A stretch of 64,000 nucleotides of DNA from Leifsonia sp. 1010. Lineage in GTDB: Bacteria; Actinomycetota; Actinomycetes; Actinomycetales; Microbacteriaceae. Location of the stretch: assembly GCF_031455295.1 (NCBI RefSeq), contig NZ_JAVDSL010000003.1, positions 395,526 to 459,525 on the forward strand, given 5' to 3'. The notes under the pieces are model-generated. The model ran no database searches and had not been told where the DNA came from. It saw only the letters and a list, made by a program, of their open reading frames with translations. Below, in pieces: positions 61,391 through 64,000 of this stretch (positions within the stretch are counted from its first letter, which is position 1; the number at the start of each line of letters is the position of its first letter). The position numbers were made by a program, and so were the translations under genes.

Positions 61391-62563
61391 TCAGCGCACG
61401 GCCGCCTCCCGTGCCGGGAGCGGCTCGGGAGCAGCGGGCCCGACATAGCGCGACGACGGCCGCAGGATCTTCCCGTCGGCCGCCTGCTCCAGGATGTGCG
61501 CCGTCCACCCCACCACCCGTGCGGCGGCGAACGTCGGCGTGAACATCGATCGAGGGATGCCGCACAGCTCCATCACGACGCCCGCATAGAACTCCACGTT
61601 CGTGTGCAGCTCTCGGCCGGGCTTCAGCTCCGCGAGGAGCTCCTGCACCCGGCGCTCGACCTGCACCGCGAACTCGACGCGCGGTCCGCCGAACCCCTCC
61701 GCGAAGTCGCGCAGCATGCGCGAACGCGGATCCTCGGTGCGGTACACCGCATGTCCGAAGCCCATCACGCGGCCGCCCTCCGAAAGCGTGCGCCGCACCC
61801 ACTCATCCGTCCGATCCGGCGTTCCGATCTCGTCCAGCGTGTCCAAGGCGCGGCTCGGTGCGCCGCCGTGCAGCGGCCCGGACAGCGCGCCCAGCGCCCC
61901 GCCGACCGCCGACGCGAGATCCGCCCCCGTCGACGCGATCACCCGGGCGGTGAATGTGGAGGCGTTGAACCCGTGATCGATCGCCGCCGTCATGTACGCG
62001 CTCAGCGCACGCTCCTCCTGCGGCGTCGGCTCGCGACCCGTCACCAGCTGGAGATACCCGGCGACATACCCGAGATCGTCCCGGGGCTCGAGCGGCTCGC
62101 GTCCCTCCGCGAGCGCGTGCAGTGAGGCGAGAAGGACGGGCGTGATCGCGGCGGTGCGGATCGCGTCCTCCACCCGGGCCTCCGGGCTCTCGTCGTACAG
62201 CGGACGCGCCCGGTCCGCCGCACCCACCGCGGTCAGTGCCATGCGCAGACCGGCCAGTGCATCTCCGCCCGTCGTCAGCCGCGCGATCGCCGGCAGCAGG
62301 TCACGCACCTCCGACGGGATCGATCGGGCCGCCACGATGCGGGCACGGAACGCGTCCAGTTCCAGCGAAATCGGCAGCGACCCGAAGAGCAGCAGGTGCC
62401 ACGCCTCCTCGAACGTCCGCTCGCGCGCGAGGTCGACGGCCGAGTACTGCCGGTAGTGGTAGAAGCCTTCGTGACCGCGCACATCGCCGAGTTCCGTCCG
62501 CGCCGCCACCACGTTGGTGAGGCCGCGGGGAACGTCGATGAGGGTGTCGTCCATCCTGTCCAT
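61391..62563 (-). CDS. Citrate synthase-like protein
   Basis: A 390-residue citrate synthase-family protein from ATG 62563 (MDRMDDTLIDVPRGLTNVVA; ATG 62554 is an alternative). The N-terminal part has ELGDVRGHEGFYHYRQYSAV. Catalytic motifs are GPLHGGAP (first His, near residue 240), GFGHAVYRTEDPRSR (second His, near 275) and TNVEFYAGVVM (near 325). The third motif normally has Asp (NVDFYSG in E. coli) but here has Glu. Citrate or methylcitrate synthesis is likely. It is divergent from an HTH-fused paralogue with 52 bases between starts. Confidence 0.88.
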   Translation of the reverse strand: MDRMDDTLIDVPRGLTNVVAARTELGDVRGHEGFYHYRQYSAVDLARERTFEEAWHLLLFGSLPISLELDAFRARIVAARSIPSEVRDLLPAIARLTTGGDALAGLRMALTAVGAADRARPLYDESPEARVEDAIRTAAITPVLLASLHALAEGREPLEPRDDLGYVAGYLQLVTGREPTPQEERALSAYMTAAIDHGFNASTFTARVIASTGADLASAVGGALGALSGPLHGGAPSRALDTLDEIGTPDRTDEWVRRTLSEGGRVMGFGHAVYRTEDPRSRMLRDFAEGFGGPRVEFAVQVERRVQELLAELKPGRELHTNVEFYAGVVMELCGIPRSMFTPTFAAARVVGWTAHILEQAADGKILRPSSRYVGPAAPEPLPAREAAVR

Positions 62564-62595
62564 ATCGGTAGTGTGAATGTGCATGCAACACATCG

Positions 62596-62614
62596 TCAAC
62601 GTTGATCGGATCAA
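62596..62614. promoter_or_regulatory. Candidate operator: overlapping palindromes before the HTH-citrate synthase gene
   Basis: TCAACGTTGA (62596-62605) is a perfect 10-base palindrome. It overlaps TTGATC-G-GATCAA (62602-62614), another perfect dyad, giving three TCAA/TTGA half-sites that end two bases before ATG 62616. The gap is shared with the divergent citrate synthase gene, so the HTH protein could control both. Confidence 0.5.
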
Positions 62615-62615
62615 T

Positions 62616-63857
62616 ATGGATGCACTCCCCCGCCTGACCGCCGACCAGACCGCCGAGCGGCTCGGCGTGAAGCTGGAGACCCTGTACGCGTACGTCGCGC
62701 GCGGTCGGCTCGGACGCGAGCGCACGGCGGAGGGATCGACCTTCGACCCTCTGGAGGTCGAGCGGTTCGCGGCGAGCAGACGCCGCCGTCCATCCGCCGA
62801 CGGCGGCCACTCCGAGGGTCGCCCGTTGATGGTGATCGAGACGACCTTCGCCCTCATCGAAGACGGCGAGCTGCGCTATCGCGGCCGGCCGGTCGACCAT
62901 TTGGCTGCCGAGCCGTTCGAGACGGTCGCACGCTGGGCGCTCACGGGCGAGTGGGATGCGACGGCGCGATTCGCGCCCGGAGCGGGCGTCGCGGCTGCGC
63001 GGGCTGTGGCCGGCGCCCTGCCCGCTTCAGCCGGGGACCGCGACCGCCAGCTCGTCGCCGTGAGCGCCCTCGCGGCTGCCGATCCGCTGCGCGCCTCGCT
63101 CGACCCGGTTGTCGTGGCATCCGCCGCCGAGCGACTCGTGGCCGGGATGGTCGAGGTGCTCGAGCCGAGACGGCGCGACGACGGCGACCCGCGACCAGCT
63201 GCGCTCTCGGCCGGAAGCCCCGACCTCGACCTCGCCTCCCGCTTGTTCGCACGGCTCTCCCCCGCGGCGCCGTCGGCCGACGACATCCGGCTGTTCAACG
63301 CCGCCCTCGTGCTGCTGCTCGACCACGACACCGCCGTTTCGACCCTCGCCGCCCGCGCAGCGGCCTCAGCTCGCGCCACCCCGTACGGCGTCGTCGTCGC
63401 GGGACTCGGCGCGCTCGACTCGCCGCTGCACGGGAACGCCAGCCGGGCGGCGCACCGACTGCTGGCACGCGTCGTCTCGGGAGAGGACCCGGCCCGCGCG
63501 GTCGCCGATGCCGTGGTCGCCACGCACGGACCCGTTCCGGGATTCGGCCAGCCGCTCTACCCGTCGGGCGATCCGCGGGCGCGCATCCTGCTCGGGATGC
63601 TGACGGACGACTCACGCCATGCTGAGGTCACGGCGGCGGTGAGGGCCGTCAGCGACGTCGTCCGCGAGCGCACCGGCGCGCATCCCAACGTCGACCTCGC
63701 GCTCGGCGCCCTCACCCTCACGACGGGCATGAGCGACGACGCCGGCGAGGTCGTGTTCGCCACCGCCCGCACCGTCGGCTGGATCGTGCACGCCCTCGAC
63801 GAGTACGCGCAGCACCCGCTGCGGCTGCGTCCAGTCGGCCGGTACGTCGGCCCGTGA
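62616..63857 (+). CDS. Citrate synthase-like protein fused to a helix-turn-helix
   Basis: A 413-residue protein (MDALPRLTADQTAERLGVKL). Residues 1-55 form an excisionase/MerR-type HTH: LTADQTAERLGVKLETLYAY, VARGRLGRERTAEGSTFDPL. The rest is citrate synthase-like, with SPLHGNAS (first His) near residue 275 and HPNVDLALGAL (Asp) near 355. The second catalytic motif reads GFGQPLYPSGDP, with Gln where citrate synthases have His. It may be catalytically weak or a metabolite-responsive regulator. The Ala/Arg-rich N-terminal half of the enzyme domain (residues 100-200) is poorly conserved. Upstream in-frame ATGs are less likely starts. Confidence 0.85.
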   Translation: MDALPRLTADQTAERLGVKLETLYAYVARGRLGRERTAEGSTFDPLEVERFAASRRRRPSADGGHSEGRPLMVIETTFALIEDGELRYRGRPVDHLAAEPFETVARWALTGEWDATARFAPGAGVAAARAVAGALPASAGDRDRQLVAVSALAAADPLRASLDPVVVASAAERLVAGMVEVLEPRRRDDGDPRPAALSAGSPDLDLASRLFARLSPAAPSADDIRLFNAALVLLLDHDTAVSTLAARAAASARATPYGVVVAGLGALDSPLHGNASRAAHRLLARVVSGEDPARAVADAVVATHGPVPGFGQPLYPSGDPRARILLGMLTDDSRHAEVTAAVRAVSDVVRERTGAHPNVDLALGALTLTTGMSDDAGEVVFATARTVGWIVHALDEYAQHPLRLRPVGRYVGP

Positions 63858-63879
63858 CGGGCGACGCCTCCCGGGAAGG

Positions 63880-64000
63880 CATCCGTGGGGGGGGCCACCC
63901 CCGGGCCGGGCGGGCGCAAACGGCGGGTGGGGGCCCCCGGGAAGGGGGGGCCGCCGCCCCGCCCCGGGCCCCCCCCCGCCTGCGGCGGGACGCGCCCCCC
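63880..64000. other. Homopolymer-rich G/C terminus, probable low-quality contig end
   Basis: After the stop at 63857 the sequence degrades into runs of G and C (several of 7-8 bases) with almost no A or T. Nothing coding or regulatory can be supported. It looks like unreliable base-calling at a contig edge rather than biology. Confidence 0.75.

Noticed and set aside
1..64000. tRNA, rRNA or CRISPR array
   Set aside because: Intergenic spaces are short and I found no cloverleaf-like segment, rRNA sequence or regularly spaced direct repeat.
63880..64000. G-quadruplex-like or replication-related G/C runs at the window end
   Set aside because: The composition change is abrupt, involves both long G and long C runs, and coincides with the sequence end, so poor base calling is the simpler explanation.

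Overview
The window is high-GC actinobacterial chromosome. Gene families and order point to a Microbacteriaceae member (Leifsonia-like). The evidence is a division/cell-wall (dcw) cluster in actinobacterial order, the idsA / Rv2175c / PknL / aroG / plsC / fadD15 neighbourhood that follows dcw in Mycobacterium tuberculosis, a GarA-FtsR pair, and a C50-carotenoid crt operon of the Corynebacterium glutamicum type. The genus is an inference. Genes are packed tightly, often with 4-base start/stop overlaps, and no gene-free stretch exceeds about 300 bases. I recognised no rRNA, tRNA, CRISPR array, transposase or prophage.

Layout. 1-15.9 kb: dcw operon on the minus strand, transcribed from mraZ toward ftsZ (mraZ, rsmH, ftsL-like, ftsI, murE, murF, mraY, murD, ftsW, murG, murC, ftsQ, ftsZ; ftsZ is cut by the window start), with three MraZ-type GTGG boxes upstream. 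16-26.6 kb: DUF3040 protein, polyprenyl synthase, Rv2175c-like regulator, LysM hydrolase, PknL-like kinase with PASTA repeats, aroG, plsC, ROK glucokinase, fadD15. 26.6-27.7 kb: a DUF559 (Vsr-like nuclease fold) gene bracketed by two copies of the same 55-base palindrome. 27.7-40.1 kb: epimerase, def, MinD-like ATPase, pyruvate carboxylase, ParA-like ATPase, two MerR regulators (one FtsR), GarA, a CDP-alcohol phosphatidyltransferase, DUF72, S4 and repeat proteins, DUF1295 membrane protein. 40.2-42.4 kb: small proteins, two VOC proteins and a J-domain/NERD protein. 42.5-48.5 kb: crtE-B-I-Ye-Yf-Eb with a divergent MarR regulator (CrtR-like). 48.4-53.1 kb: SDR/DUF2867 protein, small conserved protein, SigB-like sigma factor, MFS transporter. 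53.2-57.7 kb: topoisomerase IB, Ku and, divergently, a three-domain LigD, forming a non-homologous end-joining locus. 57.7-61.3 kb: MFS transporter, small membrane protein, PAP2-diacylglycerol kinase fusion. 61.4-63.9 kb: a divergent pair of citrate synthase-like genes, one fused to a helix-turn-helix. The last ~120 bases are G/C homopolymer-rich and look like a poor contig end.

Points that stand out: (i) at least seven large intergenic palindromes in several sequence families, one pair flanking and partly encoding the DUF559 gene; (ii) the divergent citrate synthase pair, whose members lack different catalytic residues; (iii) a MurE whose diamino-acid recognition motif departs from the DAP-type sequence, fitting the B-type peptidoglycan of this family; (iv) a recurring TANNNT box 6-7 bases before the start codon, the signature of leaderless transcripts, at about ten genes.
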